In this document: positions 4,846-5,791 of the stretch, piece after piece
Layout: each line of letters starts with the position of its first letter
Position numbering within the stretch: position 1 is the first letter of the stretch
Assembly: GCA_027031025.1 (NCBI GenBank)
Contig: JALVEJ010000013.1
Location: 1 to 5,791 of the forward strand
Reading direction: 5' to 3'
DNA: 5,791 bases
Origin: Flavobacteriales bacterium
GTDB taxonomy: Bacteria > Bacteroidota > Bacteroidia > Flavobacteriales > Flavobacteriaceae
Program-made: the position numbers and the translations under genes
Notes under the pieces: model-generated
Told to the model about the DNA's origin: nothing
The model's database searches: none
The model's input: the letters and a program-made list of their open reading frames with translations, nothing else

Positions 4846-5766
4846 TTATTTCAGTTTTGCAAGTTGTTCAAATAATTCTTTTTCTTTGGGTGTTAAATTG
4901 GTCGGTATTTTAACATTAAAAGTCACATACAAATCACCAAATTTACCCTCTTGTTTATAAACCGGAAAACCTTTGCCTTTGAGCCGGACTTTGGTACCAC
5001 ATTGCGTGCCGGGTTTAACTTTAAGTTTGACTTTTCCGCTCATGGTATCAACCATAGTTTCACCACCTAAAACCGCCGTATACAAATCGATGTCGGCTTT
5101 GGTATACAAATCATTACCAACCCGTTTAAATTTTGGGTCGTCATCAATGGCAAACGTAATATACAAATCGCCATTAGGCCCACCATTTATTCCGGGACCG
5201 CCCATACCTTTGATACGGATGGTTTGCCCGTCTTGGACACCGGCCGGAATCGTGATTCTGATTTTTTTACCATTGACATTGATAGTATGTTTTTGCGTCG
5301 TGTAAACATCTCTTAAACCCAAATGTAATTGGGCTTGAATATCTTGTCCTTTAAACCGAACATTGCGACGTCTTCCGGAAGCACCCGAAAAGCCACCACC
5401 AAACATAGATTGGAAAAAATCGGAATAGTCGGACTCATCATAGCCGCCTCCGCCAAATCCGCCAAATCCGGAAAAATCAAAACCGGCACTGCCGCCAGAG
5501 TAAGCTTGTTGTTGGGCGCGTTGTTTTTCTATTTCGTCTGCATGTTGCCAATGTTCGCCGTATTTATCATATTTTTTTCGATTCTCAGGATTGCTTAAAA
5601 CTTCGTTAGCTTCATTAATTTCTTTAAATCTTTTCTCGGCTTCTTTATCACCGGGATTTAAATCGGGGTGATATTTCCGTGCCAGTTTCCTGTAAGCTTT
5701 TTTGATGTCGCTTTCGCTGGCATTTTTATCCACCCCCAATACTTTATAATAATCTATGTATGCCAT
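4846..5766 (-). CDS. cbpA: Co-chaperone CbpA, DnaJ-like without zinc finger
   Basis: A 306-residue Hsp40 protein that stimulates DnaK ATPase and delivers substrates. The J domain covers 1-70 with DYYKVLGV at 5-12 and the HPD motif at 33-35. A Gly/Phe-rich linker spans about 88-131 (FDFSGFGGFGGGG, then MFGGGFSGASG). Two C-terminal beta domains follow: the first from about 140 with IPAGVQDGQTIRIKGMGGPG (173-192) and GGPNGDLYITF, the second from about 215 with VKPGTQCGTKVRLKGKGFP (250-268) and GDLYVTF. The CxxCxGxG zinc-finger repeats of DnaJ proper are absent; the single Cys is residue 256. This makes it the class B CbpA type, at the usual length. It is followed by cbpM at one base. Only 25 bases upstream are in the window, so its promoter cannot be judged. 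The start ATG gives the standard MAYIDYYKVLGV N-terminus. Confidence 0.94.
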   Translation of the reverse strand: MAYIDYYKVLGVDKNASESDIKKAYRKLARKYHPDLNPGDKEAEKRFKEINEANEVLSNPENRKKYDKYGEHWQHADEIEKQRAQQQAYSGGSAGFDFSGFGGFGGGGYDESDYSDFFQSMFGGGFSGASGRRRNVRFKGQDIQAQLHLGLRDVYTTQKHTINVNGKKIRITIPAGVQDGQTIRIKGMGGPGINGGPNGDLYITFAIDDDPKFKRVGNDLYTKADIDLYTAVLGGETMVDTMSGKVKLKVKPGTQCGTKVRLKGKGFPVYKQEGKFGDLYVTFNVKIPTNLTPKEKELFEQLAKLK

Positions 5767-5791
5767 ATTATTTATGCGTTTTTATTAAAAA

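Noticed and set aside
4973..5598. Plus-strand ORFs within the cbpA region
   Set aside because: They are shadows of the minus-strand cbpA gene, which has intact J and C-terminal domains.

Overview
The window looks like chromosomal DNA of a member of the Bacteroidota, probably flavobacteria-like; no finer placement is attempted. The basis is low GC, A-rich leaders with almost no Shine-Dalgarno sequences, several TAnnTTTG promoter -7 boxes typical of this phylum (the clearest being TTG-N20-TATTTTTG in front of a tRNA), and gene content. There is no integrase, transposase, CRISPR array or phage gene, and nothing suggests recent transfer.

Layout. (1) 60-1066, minus strand: a compact two-gene unit with its own promoter and terminator. 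It encodes an exported small protein with four KCGxGKCG motifs (612-995), followed 20 bases later by a four-helix DoxX-family membrane protein (154-591). The pair resembles HvfA and HvfX of the copper-responsive Hvf system, in which a Cys-rich precursor peptide is oxidatively modified by an MNIO (DUF692) enzyme. No MNIO enzyme (HvfB) or HvfC partner lies in the window, so the precursor appears to be an orphan. This is the most interesting part of the window. (2) 996-1330 holds the promoter of that unit, a dyad overlapping the promoter, and a doubtful 38-codon ORF. (3) 1331-2694, minus: an RDD membrane protein and a CoA-pyrophosphatase-type Nudix hydrolase, overlapping by one base (TAATG). (4) 2695-2921 is a divergent intergenic region. 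(5) 2922-4371, plus: phosphatidylserine synthase (pssA) followed by a VTT/DedA (TVP38/TMEM64) membrane protein. (6) 4431-4503, plus: tRNA-Thr(CGT) with a strong promoter and a bidirectional terminator. (7) 4551-5766, minus: cbpA (a DnaJ-like co-chaperone without a zinc finger) and cbpM (its MerR-like modulator), one base apart.

Working together. cbpA and cbpM form a known co-chaperone/modulator pair. pssA and the VTT protein may form a phospholipid synthesis and translocation unit. The Cys-motif protein and DoxX protein may form a metal (copper) sequestration unit. The RDD-Nudix pair is tightly coupled, but its functional link is unknown.
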